Below, piece by piece: positions 43,894 to 53,866 of a DNA stretch of 64,000 bases. The position numbers and the translations under genes are program-made. The stretch covers positions 60,576-124,575 of the forward strand of contig JAPPCZ010000010.1 of the NCBI GenBank assembly GCA_028824685.1, in the 5' to 3' direction. The stretch comes from Candidatus Poribacteria bacterium (GTDB lineage Bacteria > Poribacteria > WGA-4E > WGA-3G). The notes under the pieces were generated by a model. It saw only the letters and a program-made list of their open reading frames with translations. It searched no databases and had not been told where the DNA came from. The number at the start of each line of letters is the position of its first letter. Position 1 is the stretch's first letter.

Positions 43894-44249
43894 CAAGATT
43901 ATTTAGTTTTAAGAATTTTCAGTTAATGAGTATTACTGATAGTCCATATCATCCGTCGGGTTTGCTTGTGATCTCCCTTATGTATCAACTTAAACATTGA
44001 TTTAAAGGTAGCAGGCACGCTCGCGGGGAATGCCTAAATGGCATTCATACCCGGGGAATGACTAAACGTCATTCATACCGTTGATTTCTTGATTTGGCAT
44101 ATTTGGCGTTGATTCACGGGACTAAAGCAGTTACTTATATTCAGATAGGACTTATATTTTACCTATGGTTTTCGTGTAAACCTTACCTACCCACACTATA
44201 ACTCTAAGTAATACACATCAACTAAAATGCCTAAAACTAAATAATCCTG
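43894..44249. mobile_element. MITE-like element B, same family
   Basis: Ends caagattatttagtttta / taaaactaaataatcctg; hairpin units inside. Confidence 0.65.
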
Positions 44250-44480
44250 TCTATCTATCAGAGGCATTCAATTGTCGCGTAGTGCTCTTGTAGGAGGGGT
44301 TTGTAACCCCGATTTATTTGTAGGAGCGATCTCCGAATCGCGACGAAAACATTGGGGCCGGGAATCGGAGTTCCCTCCTACAATATAATTAATTGGGAGA
44401 AACTCAACAATTGAATGGCTTTGGTCTATCTATAAAATTTATTGACAAAAAACATTAAAATTTGGTATTATATCTTTTAA

Positions 44481-44909
44481 GTGTATTGTTACGATTATCC
44501 ACGCCCCTCAGTGACTGTTGATATTGTGTTATTGACGGATGTCTTTCCGCATCCCAAAGTCTTGTTAATTCGGCGTAAGAACCCTCCTTTTAAAGACTTG
44601 TGGGCACTGCCGGGCGGTTTTCTGGAAATGGACGAAACACTTGAGGAAAGCGCACTACGCGAGTTAAACGAAGAAACGAATATATCAGACGTTGAACTGA
44701 CACAAGTTGGAACTTTTGGACATCCCGACCGTGATCCACGCGGGCGTGTTATCACTATTGCTTACGTTGGAATCATAAATTCGGAACAACAGAAAGCTGT
44801 AGCAGGTTCTGATGCTGTGGAAGTTGCTTGGTTTTCAACATTAGAATTACCGCAGCTTGCATTTGACCATAGTGAAATAATCGAAAAGGCGTTGGAAGGA
44901 TTAAAATGA
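44481..44909 (+). CDS. Nudix hydrolase
   Basis: Nudix box GGFLEMDETLEESALRELNEETNI. Confidence 0.93.
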   Translation: MYCYDYPRPSVTVDIVLLTDVFPHPKVLLIRRKNPPFKDLWALPGGFLEMDETLEESALRELNEETNISDVELTQVGTFGHPDRDPRGRVITIAYVGIINSEQQKAVAGSDAVEVAWFSTLELPQLAFDHSEIIEKALEGLK

Positions 44910-45238
44910 AACACTTCGGCTTAACCTTGAACCTAAAAAACGATCCAGCAATTATTGAACAATATAAGGCGTATCATAGAGATGCTTGGCCAGAGACATT
45001 GGCAGGTCTAAAAGCGGTTGGCATAACGAAAATGAATATCTACTTGTTAGGTCGGCGTTTATTTATGGCAATGGAGACTGTGGACACCTTTGATATAGAA
45101 CGGGATTTCCCGCGCTATCTTGAAGAACATCCGAAGTGTAGAGAATGGGATGAATTAATGCGAACTTTTCAGGAACCGATCAAAGAGGCACAACCAGGTG
45201 AATGGTGGGCACAGATGGAACCTGTATTTGAATTATAA
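44906..45238 (+). CDS. L-rhamnose mutarotase family protein
   Basis: GLTLNLKNDPAIIEQYKAYHRDAWPETLAGLKAVGITKMNIYLLGRRLFMAMET; 4-bp overlap with the Nudix gene. Confidence 0.85.
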   Translation: MKHFGLTLNLKNDPAIIEQYKAYHRDAWPETLAGLKAVGITKMNIYLLGRRLFMAMETVDTFDIERDFPRYLEEHPKCREWDELMRTFQEPIKEAQPGEWWAQMEPVFEL

Positions 45239-45304
45239 ATTGGCATAGAACGTGAACATATAAGGTGTTGACAATCTTGTTTGTATGATTTCAAAGGTTG
45301 AAAA

Positions 45305-46234
45305 ATGACAATCAGTTACGACTTCATAGTATTCAGTGGTAGACTTTCAGAGAACAGTTGGATCCTTGGGATGAAAGCGATTCAAGGCGAAGTGCCTCTG
45401 GATATCGTCATACCGAGTTTGCATACATCATCAGATGCCGAGGATAAGGATATAATCGGAGTTTTGACAAAAGAGGGTATCTCGCGAGAGAGTTCCGATG
45501 TGATGGAACTTTACCGATATCTTCGGCAGTTAAACCCCAAATCGAATCAAGCATTTGGATACAATGAAGTTGCAATCCGCAATATCCATACCCGCCTAAA
45601 TTTGCTAAAGGTTGACGAAGAGCTTCGCGTCCAAATTACTTATACCGAACGTAGAGAAAACTATACTCCCGTCGCATATAATATTAAATTGTTAGGCATC
45701 TTCCAGATTACAGATGCCGATACATTCGATTCTGAATCGGAAACACCTGAAATCACTGAAACAGATACGGCTGAAGAAAATATACAAGATGTTCCTGAAC
45801 AAGATGAGAAAAATGTGATTCCAACAGAATTCCCTCAAACGGATCCAGAAATACCGGTTTATAAAACGACGAATACGCTGGAAAAATTAATCACTTTTAC
45901 GCGAACACTACAAGCCGAGTTAAAAGAAACAACGGAAAATCTCGCTTTAATGACTGAAAGAGTGCAATTATTGGAAGAAGAGCGCCAACGCTACCGAGAG
46001 CAAGAAAACTTGCTGCAAGATATTCTTGATCGTCTCAACCAATTAGAAAATTTAAACAACCGAATTGACTCCCTTGAAGAAGACCGTCATCAGCTTGGCA
46101 AGTTACAACAAACTTTAACAACGTATTTTAAAACTTCTAATCGGCAAACCCAAGCATTGCTTAAAGAGGTCAGTGATGAAACGGACGATGTCAACGCAGA
46201 AATTAACCCTCGATCAAAAAGAAACGAATTCTGA
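45305..46234 (+). CDS. Hypothetical protein with C-terminal coiled coil
   Basis: 309 aa; acidic middle; LMTERVQLLEEERQRYREQENLLQDILDRLNQLENLNNRIDSLEED. Confidence 0.65.
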   Translation: MTISYDFIVFSGRLSENSWILGMKAIQGEVPLDIVIPSLHTSSDAEDKDIIGVLTKEGISRESSDVMELYRYLRQLNPKSNQAFGYNEVAIRNIHTRLNLLKVDEELRVQITYTERRENYTPVAYNIKLLGIFQITDADTFDSESETPEITETDTAEENIQDVPEQDEKNVIPTEFPQTDPEIPVYKTTNTLEKLITFTRTLQAELKETTENLALMTERVQLLEEERQRYREQENLLQDILDRLNQLENLNNRIDSLEEDRHQLGKLQQTLTTYFKTSNRQTQALLKEVSDETDDVNAEINPRSKRNEF

Positions 46235-46249
46235 AAGGAGAACCGTTTC

Positions 46250-47050
46250 ATGATAAAAATTGGCACGATGTCTTTGAATGTCAAAGGCACCACAGCAACC
46301 GATTTTGCCCAAATCGTATATGATCTCGGCTTTGATGTAATTGAACTCCATTCCAGTGCTTTTGAATCTACTGATGCAACTTATCTACGGGACCTAAAGA
46401 TGAACCTCATGCGAAAAGGTTTGCCATTAGGTTACATCGGAGTCAGCAATAATTTCGGTAAACCTGTTGCTGAACATCCCGAACAGATTGCGCTTATTAA
46501 GCAATGGATTGACGTTGCAGCCTTTATGAGTTGTCCGATTGTTCGGGTTTTCGCTGCCTACGTACCTGCAGATTGCGATGATGAAGAGACATTGTGGCCT
46601 CCTATGATTGAAGGCTTTAAGGAGGTAGCAGAATACGGATACGAATCGGGGATTCTCGTTGGTCTTCAAAATCATAATCACAACAACGTTACACGCACTG
46701 GGGATGCCGTTTTACGTGCTTTAAATGAAACTGACCACCCATATTTCACACACATTTTGGATACGGGGCAGTATGCAGGTTCCCCTGGTGCAAGTGGACA
46801 TCGCGGTTCCCCTCATCCAGATTACGACTGCTATGCCAGTATTAAACAAACTGCCCCTTATGCTGTTTACGTCCGCACAAAGTTTTATGAGATTGATAGC
46901 GGTGTAGAGGAATGGCTGGACTACCCGCGAGTTTTGGATATTTTGCGAGGTGTTGGGTATAACGGTTGTCTTTCAGTTGTCTATGAAGGGCAATCTGATC
47001 CGATTGAATCGATGCGTAAGGCAAGAAGTTATTTGGAATCTATATTGTAA
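46250..47050 (+). CDS. Sugar phosphate isomerase/epimerase (xylose isomerase-like TIM barrel)
   Basis: LGFDVIELHSSAFE; ILVGLQNHNHNNVTRTGDAVLRAL; FTHILDTGQYAG. Confidence 0.85.
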   Translation: MIKIGTMSLNVKGTTATDFAQIVYDLGFDVIELHSSAFESTDATYLRDLKMNLMRKGLPLGYIGVSNNFGKPVAEHPEQIALIKQWIDVAAFMSCPIVRVFAAYVPADCDDEETLWPPMIEGFKEVAEYGYESGILVGLQNHNHNNVTRTGDAVLRALNETDHPYFTHILDTGQYAGSPGASGHRGSPHPDYDCYASIKQTAPYAVYVRTKFYEIDSGVEEWLDYPRVLDILRGVGYNGCLSVVYEGQSDPIESMRKARSYLESIL

Positions 47051-47072
47051 ATCACAAGTTGTAGAGGAGAAA

Positions 47073-48176
47073 ATGAAAACACGCGCTGCTGTCATGTATG
47101 AACACAATCAACCTGTGGTTGTTGAGGAGTTGGAGTTAGAAGAACCGAGAGCGAATGAGGTTCTCGTCCGCACTGCTGCAAGTGGGGTGTGTCACTCCGA
47201 CCTTTCTGTTGTCACGGGTGCTATCTACTACGATGCGGCTGTTGTGCTTGGACATGAGGGTGCGGGTGTAATTGAACATGTTGGAAGCGATGTAACAGAT
47301 TTTCAGGTGGGAGACCATGTAATCCTCTCATTTGTCACCTATTGCGGTGATTGTTACATGTGTCAGATGGAAAAAGTGTGTCTGTGTGAAAGTTACAATG
47401 TGGAGCGCGGTTTTCAATTAGATGGGACTTACCGCTTCTATAACAAATCAGGTGATGGAATCCTACAAATGGCACGGATCGCAACGATGTCGGAATACAT
47501 GGTCGTGCCGCAACAAAACCTCGTCAAAATTGACCCTGATTATGCGTTAGAGAAAGCAGCACTTGTAGGGTGCGGTGTGACAACAGGCGTTGGTGCTGTC
47601 TTGAATACTGCAAAAGTTGAACCCGGTAGTTCCGTAGCGGTTATTGGCACAGGGGGAGTCGGTTTAAATGCTATTCAAGGTGCTGCGCTCGCACAAGCAG
47701 AGAAGATTATCGCTGTTGATATTGCAGAGAAAAAACTTGACTTTGCCAAAAGTTTTGGCGCAACGGATGCTGTCAATGCTGCTGAGATTGATCCGGTTGA
47801 AGGAGTTCGTGAGTTGACAAATGGTCGCGGTGTAGATTATGCGTTTGAAGTAATTGGGAATCCAGAGACTATCGCTCAAGCATATCGTATGGTGCGTGCC
47901 GCTGGTACTGCTGTTATTGTCGGAATAGTACACCATCAAAAGGAATTTAGTATTCCAGCCCAACACTTTGTCACCTCTGAAAAACAGATCATCGGATCGT
48001 TCTACGGTTCGTGCCAACCGCGGGTAGATATGCCGAAACTTCTCAGTCTTTATACGGAAGGAAAGTTGAAGTTAGATGAACTGATTACTCGCCATTATTC
48101 TCTTGATCAGATTAACGAGGCATTTGCCGATATGGAAGCAGGTGAAAACGCCCGTGGTGTAATCCTCTTTAATTGA
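47073..48176 (+). CDS. Zinc-dependent alcohol dehydrogenase
   Basis: AASGVCHSDLSVV; VLGHEGAGVIEHVGSDVTDFQVGDHVI; VAVIGTGGVGLNAIQGA; ATG at 47073 after GAGGAG. Confidence 0.93.
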   Translation: MKTRAAVMYEHNQPVVVEELELEEPRANEVLVRTAASGVCHSDLSVVTGAIYYDAAVVLGHEGAGVIEHVGSDVTDFQVGDHVILSFVTYCGDCYMCQMEKVCLCESYNVERGFQLDGTYRFYNKSGDGILQMARIATMSEYMVVPQQNLVKIDPDYALEKAALVGCGVTTGVGAVLNTAKVEPGSSVAVIGTGGVGLNAIQGAALAQAEKIIAVDIAEKKLDFAKSFGATDAVNAAEIDPVEGVRELTNGRGVDYAFEVIGNPETIAQAYRMVRAAGTAVIVGIVHHQKEFSIPAQHFVTSEKQIIGSFYGSCQPRVDMPKLLSLYTEGKLKLDELITRHYSLDQINEAFADMEAGENARGVILFN

Positions 48177-48209
48177 CATCCTTCCTTTTATCACAATGAA
48201 TACGCAAAA

Positions 48210-48986
48210 ATGAAATCCATCCACACCTCCGTTCGCGAACAGTTTAGCCAACATGCTGACTATTATGCACAAAGCAGTGCACATGCCAAAGGCAATACCC
48301 TTGAGGTTATCCTTGATTTTGCCGATCCGAAAGGAACAGAAAAGACACTGGATATTGCGACAGGTACAGGATTTACAGCGTTTGCACTTGCACCTAAGGT
48401 AGCACATGTAATCGCCACGGATCTCACGCCTGAGATGGCTGTAAAAGCATCCGAGTTAGCACAGGAACAAGCAATAGAGAACGTCACGTTTTCCGTTGCT
48501 GCTGCGGAGTCTTTACCGTTTGCTACTGCTTCGTTAGATTTAGTTACCTGCCGACTTGCCCCTCACCACTTCCAAGATGTTCCCAAATTCTTGAGCGAGG
48601 TTCACCGGGTTTTACGAACAGACGGGCTTTTTTGTCTCGTAGATTCCGTTTCTCCCGAATTAGAAAAATTAAGAGCATGGCAAAATCGCGTTGAAAAGTT
48701 ACGCGATGATTCTCATGTATATGGATATCCGCCATCTCAGTGGGATGCGATGATTTCGGATGCCGGTTTTGATATTGAGAAAACAGCACACACGCGAAAT
48801 GCGCTTATGTCGTTTTTGTGGTGGGTGCGTCCACAGAAAAATCCGCCGGAAGTAGTACGCGAAATCCGTGAAGCTTTTGCCCAACTTTCACCTGATGATG
48901 CAAAAGAGCATTATACAGTTGAACCCGCAGGCGATGATTTCTATTTTTCGTGGCCGATGTATGCAGTTAAAGCGCGGCGAGGGTAA
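48210..48986 (+). CDS. Class I SAM-dependent methyltransferase (type 11)
   Basis: TLDIATGTGFTAFALAPKVAHVIATDLTPEMAVKA; LDLVTCRLAPHHFQDVPKFLSEVHRVLRTDG. Confidence 0.9.
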   Translation: MKSIHTSVREQFSQHADYYAQSSAHAKGNTLEVILDFADPKGTEKTLDIATGTGFTAFALAPKVAHVIATDLTPEMAVKASELAQEQAIENVTFSVAAAESLPFATASLDLVTCRLAPHHFQDVPKFLSEVHRVLRTDGLFCLVDSVSPELEKLRAWQNRVEKLRDDSHVYGYPPSQWDAMISDAGFDIEKTAHTRNALMSFLWWVRPQKNPPEVVREIREAFAQLSPDDAKEHYTVEPAGDDFYFSWPMYAVKARRG

Positions 48987-49070
48987 AATCTCTTAGATGT
49001 GGTAGACAATATGTTTAGACATATTTTAAGAAGTAGTGACAAAGTTCTCTAATCTAATTCCTTATTAATA

Positions 49071-49484
49071 TCAGAGTTGATCTTCAATCCATTCGTCATC
49101 GTGGTCAGGGTTATAGATTAGCCCTTTTTTGATGTCAAGACAGAGATCAAGCATTTCCAAAATCATGTTTCCTACAAGCACGGGCACATTTTCTGGTATA
49201 TCTGTCACCTCAATTATTCCGCTTCTTTCAAGGACTGTAAATTGTACTGGTGAATAAATAAATCTGTCCACAATACCGTTTGTGGTTTGCGCTTTCCTAC
49301 TACCAACAGGTGTCAAACCGAGTTGTTCAACGAGTGATTTCGGTAAAAACAATCGAGAAGCACCAGTATCAACGACTGCGTTTTCAACAGTTATACGCCG
49401 AACCTCCTCAGGATCAATAACGCTTGCCTCTGCCAGATTCAAGTCTTTTAAATTTACAAGCTCAATTCTCGTTGTATGTTTCAT
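49071..49484 (-). CDS. Retropepsin-like (clan AA) aspartic protease
   Basis: AVVDTGASRLFLPKSLVEQLGL; VPVLVGNMILEMLDLCLD. Start 49484 (MKHTTRIELVNL). Confidence 0.8.
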   Translation of the reverse strand: MKHTTRIELVNLKDLNLAEASVIDPEEVRRITVENAVVDTGASRLFLPKSLVEQLGLTPVGSRKAQTTNGIVDRFIYSPVQFTVLERSGIIEVTDIPENVPVLVGNMILEMLDLCLDIKKGLIYNPDHDDEWIEDQL

Positions 49485-49964
49485 TGGTCCCTGATTGTCC
49501 TCAGCATAAATTGATGGTGTGTAATGTTCAGGATATGTTTTAAGGATAACATATAGATTCTTGAATAGCAAGTGATACTTGATAGTATTAACGTGAGTTT
49601 GATAATCAGATTGAATATAGATGTAGGTTGGGTTAAGGCACAAAACCCGCCAAATGCCAAAAAGCGCATTTGGCGTTGATTTGAACATGAAACGCTTTTA
49701 CAGACTGCAAATGTTGGGTTTCACCTGTGGTTCAACCCAACCTACGGGATTTATCAAACTCACGTTAACCTAAGTTGCTACTTACGGGATTATGAGTGGG
49801 CAGCCGTTACTTTTTACTAAAAAAATAATGGATTTTCCACTGTTTCTGACGGTTTCCGTTATAAATCGTGGTTAGAAGACCTCCTACAAGAAGTTTCACA
49901 AAATAGATAGCAACTTGAGTTAAAATAATTGGCTTTAGAAGTTCTGAATCGCAGAGGGCCTGCC

Positions 49965-50168
49965 ATGGACACGAAACGCCGCAGAAGTTTCCAGTTAGAA
50001 GATGCTAAAGGGAATAAACTTGCCACAGGTGTTATCTATGATGAGGGCAATGTTCAGGTGTTATGGCGAATAGATTGCGGGTACACCGCTGAACAATATG
50101 CTTCTCTTAACCCTGTTTTAGATTTAATGCCTGAAGTCGCTGTGCTGCGCCTCCAAAATGTTGACTGA
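49965..50168 (+). CDS. Small hypothetical protein
   Basis: MDTKRRRSFQLEDAKGNKLATGVIYDEGNVQVLWRIDCGYTAEQY...; in-frame ATG within ORF 49929..50168. Confidence 0.5.
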   Translation: MDTKRRRSFQLEDAKGNKLATGVIYDEGNVQVLWRIDCGYTAEQYASLNPVLDLMPEVAVLRLQNVD

Positions 50169-50181
50169 GACATCTCACTTT

Positions 50182-51054
50182 TTAACGGAGTCTGCGATCA
50201 GCTAACTTTATGATTTGCCCACTTTCCTGCGCAATATACATATAGCCGAGTCCATCTAATGTTATCCCTTCTTGATCATCTCCTGGTAATAGGTATCGCT
50301 GAAGGTGTGTACCATCTCGTTTGAGTTCAACAAAAAGGTTTGTTGTATCGCTGATTAACACAAGAGAATCTGCTTTGGCATTGTAGGCGAGTCCAGAAAT
50401 ATCCAAGAACTCCATCTCAAAGAAACGGATAATATTGGCTTCCGCTTTTTCTGCTTCGGAGGTGAGAAGCGGTGCAACAACTTCACATATAACTGAAGGT
50501 TCTCCACCAGGTTTGCGACTAAATGATTGATTGCCAATCCAAAAAGTTCCTCCCTCCGGGTGTGAAGCATCCGGAACAAAGGTGATTGCCTCTATTCCCA
50601 TACCCCCTTTTTTCAGAAGCGATTTTCCCTCAAAAGTCCGATTGACTTTAAACTCCCGATAGACCGTGAGCGTCTGCGGATCAATTTCCAAAATAACTTC
50701 TTCATCCTCAACAGCAGCATAAAGCCATCCAGTAGTCGGGTTAGTCGTAATTCCTTCAAGGTCACGCGCTTGCAGTGCCTTCGTTTGGATTACCTTCCCA
50801 TCTGGACGAATTTCATGAATATGTCCACCATCATCCACCACGAATAGGGTACGCCGTATTGGATGATAAGTTACGCCAGAAGGTTCAGCGATTGTTGTTT
50901 TGCTGATGTTGCCTACCCAAGTATATGGCAGTTCAACTGGTATAGCGGCAGCTTTCTTTTTCCGCTCGGCGTCTTCTATCCTTATAAGAAAGTAGACCAT
51001 TAACGCACTGATAAACATAAAGCCGAATAAAGCAAAAATTTTGTTATTGCGCAT
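50182..51054 (-). CDS. SdiA-regulated-like membrane-anchored beta-propeller
   Basis: N-terminal TM; ISKTTIAEPSGVTYHPIRRTLFVVDDGGHIHEI; LEGITTNPTTGWLYAAVEDE. Confidence 0.75.
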   Translation of the reverse strand: MRNNKIFALFGFMFISALMVYFLIRIEDAERKKKAAAIPVELPYTWVGNISKTTIAEPSGVTYHPIRRTLFVVDDGGHIHEIRPDGKVIQTKALQARDLEGITTNPTTGWLYAAVEDEEVILEIDPQTLTVYREFKVNRTFEGKSLLKKGGMGIEAITFVPDASHPEGGTFWIGNQSFSRKPGGEPSVICEVVAPLLTSEAEKAEANIIRFFEMEFLDISGLAYNAKADSLVLISDTTNLFVELKRDGTHLQRYLLPGDDQEGITLDGLGYMYIAQESGQIIKLADRRLR

Positions 51055-51466
51055 CGGTGTTACCCTCTATCTTTTTGTAGAAGATATATCAAATATGGAA
51101 TCGCGAAGGAACAGTCCGAGTTTTATTTACTGTTAAACTTGATTTTCAAAAAACCGATAAAGAAACCTTCCTGATAAATAAGGACATTTTTTTTACAACT
51201 ATGTTGTAAAAATCTAACATATTTTTTCTGGGTTGTCAAGTGCAAAATTGCACCGTTTTTCTTTTCTGATTTACCCCCAGTTTTTGTAGAGACAAATGTA
51301 CATAAGGTTTTTTAGATGCTTTGTGTGAGGAAGTCAATGCTGAACTGGCACGAACTTTATCCCTCACAATCGTTTAGATTAAAATATGGGTCAAGGAAAA
51401 TGTCAGGTTTCCAAGTTATCTCTAGTATCCTTTTTATGACAAAAATGAGCGAATATGTTTTTGTAT

Positions 51467-51666
51467 CAGGGTTATTCAGTTTTCGGTTTTTCTGCTATAT
51501 TTTATCACAACTGTTAATATGTTATAATAGCATTGTAGGTCGGGTAGAGCAAAGCGAAACCCGACAGGAATCAAACGTGTCGGGTTTCGCTTTGCTCTAC
51601 CCGACCTACAAGATAAACTCACAGTAAAATCTATTAACCGATTATTTTTAAAACTGAATAACCCTG
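51467..51666. mobile_element. MITE-like element C with a 75-nt perfect-arm palindrome
   Basis: Ends cagggttattcagtttt / aaaactgaataaccctg; internal palindrome 51535-51609 with 32-nt arms. Confidence 0.75.
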
Positions 51667-51806
51667 TTTTTGTATGAAGTCATATTGAGTAAAACCTGAG
51701 GATGTGGTAAAATAAAGAAAGAAAAGGATGTACTGCCATCGGAAATTCGGTCCACTCTCTAAGACAAAATTGTGGTATAATATCCATCTACTTGAAGGAG
51801 TATCCG

Positions 51807-51932
51807 ATGGCGAAACGAAAACGAAGAAACTTCACTCCCGAGTTTAAAGCCGAAGTTGTGCTTGAGGCACTGAGTGGTGAAAGTTCACAAGCGGAGTTGT
51901 GTCGGATGAAGATTAATAAATTAATCGGGTAA
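51807..51932 (+). pseudogene. IS3-family OrfA transposase N-terminal fragment
   Basis: MAKRKRRNFTPEFKAEVVLEALSGESSQAELCR then disrupted at about 51906. Confidence 0.7.
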
Positions 51933-52342
51933 TAATCCGACATATCGTAGGAGTTTTTCTGAACCGCCTTGAAACTGTTGCATGAATGCCATGACCCGCT
52001 GTTGAAGTGCTTGCCAGTCATCAGCAAGCCAATGCAGATGTCCGACCGACTGCCGCACCCATCCCCACAACTTTTCAATCGGGTGCGTCCATTCAGGTTT
52101 CCGTTTTTTCAATAGACCGCTTTGTGCAACCTTATGCGAAGATGTCCCCGCGGCGATTTTCAACAACGCAGCGGCACGCTCCACGTAAATACGCCGGTTC
52201 ACCGGTATCACGGAGGTGGCAAAGTTCTTCTAACTGTTCATCACTGAGATGAAGTGTGTGGCGTTTAGCCATAATACTTTCCTCCTTTTTAAACAGTATA
52301 GTAGACTTCACACAATTACCCAATTTATTTTTTAATCTTCAT
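51906..52342 (-). mobile_element. Internally deleted IS630-like element inserted in the IS3 fragment
   Basis: 28-bp imperfect TIRs (atgaagattaataaattaatcgggtaat / attacccaatttattttttaatcttcat); minus-strand pieces MAKRHTLHLSDEQLEELCHLRDTGEPAYLR and HPIEKLWGWVRQSVGHLHWLADDWQALQQRV. Confidence 0.75.
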
Positions 52343-52344
52343 TA

Positions 52345-52450
52345 GGGACGATATGTGTATGCCAACGACATATTTTGGACATATCGTCCCTACGGGACTG
52401 AAGAGGAGTTGTTCAACGTTTTTCTATAAACATATCGTCCCTACGGGATT
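52345..52450. repeat. Repeats of acatatcgtccctacggga (two direct, one inverted)
   Basis: tagggacgatatgt at 52345; catatcgtccctacgggactgaaga at about 52379; catatcgtccctacgggattaaaga at about 52430. Confidence 0.6.
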
Positions 52451-52735
52451 AAAGAAATTACCGAAATATTTATTTAATCTTCATTCAGTTTGTACCGACC
52501 TATCCCATACCTCAGAAAAATCGGTAATGCGACATCAATTTTAGAAATGGCATCAGGATTGAAAGTATCCACACAGGATAAAGATAACCCTGCAAATCAT
52601 GGTTCAGATAAATACTGACCCACCTACCAACTGACAACTATATTCTGCAAACTTATTGGAAATATATTGGATATCTATTGTTCCAAACACCGCAGAAACT
52701 TCTCATCACCACCCATAATCTTTTAAAATATCAGT

Positions 52736-53011
52736 ATGAAAAAACGAAAACGATCTCTCAAACGCAAAAACAACCAGACTACACATCTGGAACTAAAACT
52801 ATTCCGCGACATGTTGAAATTACTTGACGAATCATTTCAGAGAATACTACTGGAACCAGACACCCCTGAAAAACGCAAAAAACTAACCAGATGCAAAAAT
52901 GACTACACAACACTTCTTAAGACAAAAAATATACTATTTAAGCAAAAAGGTTGTACCTCAATACAACTTAAAATATTAAAAATTAATTCTATTTTAAGAA
53001 AACTGCCCTAA
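52736..53011 (+). CDS. Small basic hypothetical protein
   Basis: 91 aa, Lys/Arg-rich; no recognised domain. Confidence 0.45.
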   Translation: MKKRKRSLKRKNNQTTHLELKLFRDMLKLLDESFQRILLEPDTPEKRKKLTRCKNDYTTLLKTKNILFKQKGCTSIQLKILKINSILRKLP

Positions 53012-53049
53012 ATCCTTACATATACTGGGTTTAGGGCGAATTTTAAAAT

Positions 53050-53085
53050 CATACCGTGGTATGAAATTTCATACCGTACGGTATG
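53050..53085. promoter_or_regulatory. Tandem operator-like palindromes
   Basis: CATACCGTGGTATG (53050-53063) and CATACCGTACGGTATG (53070-53085), 20 bp start to start, just upstream of the ATG at 53106. Confidence 0.55.
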
Positions 53086-53105
53086 ATTTAATGAAGGTGA
53101 TCCCA

Positions 53106-53861
53106 ATGAAATTAGAAGAAAAACACAGACAATTTGCCGTCAAATGTTTCGCACAATTCATGACACGAACAGAAGTCACAGACGCATTTCTTACAGAATT
53201 TGCTGATGACCTACCGCAACCACCTCCTATGCAACAACTCCCAATGCTTCATGAAAATCAGGAACAGCATGAGAACGATCAAAGCATAGAAGAGCAACTT
53301 GACAAAGATGAGTACTTTGCAATCGCCTTTGATGAACTAAAAGAGAAATACGATTACCTATACGGCAACGAGGCAGATAACAAATTCAACCAAGACCTGC
53401 CCAAACTCCAAGAGCAGATTGAGATTGAGTATACGCAGCTAATCGAACAGAAGTGTAACACATTACACGCACAACACCTCGCTGCATATCAGAATCAAGT
53501 TGATACACACGAACGAGATATCAGAATAGAAATCTCAAATCAACTACGAAGGTACAACATAAAGAATCCTCAATTTCCACAAAAATATCGTGAACTATTT
53601 AACCAAACTCGTAATGAATACCTGGGACGTTACCGAAACGAAAATCTAAAAAACGATGACATCGTCACAATAGAACTCGAAACGCTCTACGGATATATCA
53701 AACAGCAGATATTTGAAGTAAGTGACAAGAAAGGCGCTACCACAAATGTCCGACTCGCACACAATATCCTCAAAACTATCGCAACCCACAATCTACTCAA
53801 ACAAAACGAACAAATTGCAGATACTAATCATCAGGATACAAAAGCACTAACAGATACATAA
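53106..53861 (+). CDS. Hypothetical protein with DUF2280/terminase-small-subunit-like resemblance (tentative)
   Basis: KHRQFAVKCFAQFMTRTEVTDAFLTEF ... QFPQKYRELFNQTRNEYLGRY; AAGGTGA 6 nt before ATG 53106. Confidence 0.6.
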   Translation: MKLEEKHRQFAVKCFAQFMTRTEVTDAFLTEFADDLPQPPPMQQLPMLHENQEQHENDQSIEEQLDKDEYFAIAFDELKEKYDYLYGNEADNKFNQDLPKLQEQIEIEYTQLIEQKCNTLHAQHLAAYQNQVDTHERDIRIEISNQLRRYNIKNPQFPQKYRELFNQTRNEYLGRYRNENLKNDDIVTIELETLYGYIKQQIFEVSDKKGATTNVRLAHNILKTIATHNLLKQNEQIADTNHQDTKALTDT

Positions 53862-53866
53862 GACTA

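Noticed and set aside
46950-47072. N-terminal extension of the alcohol dehydrogenase ORF
   Set aside because: Overlaps the upstream isomerase gene; ATG 47073 with GAGGAG is a better start.
52345-52450. Possible CRISPR array
   Set aside because: Only two direct copies and one inverted partial copy; no regular spacers and no cas genes in the window.
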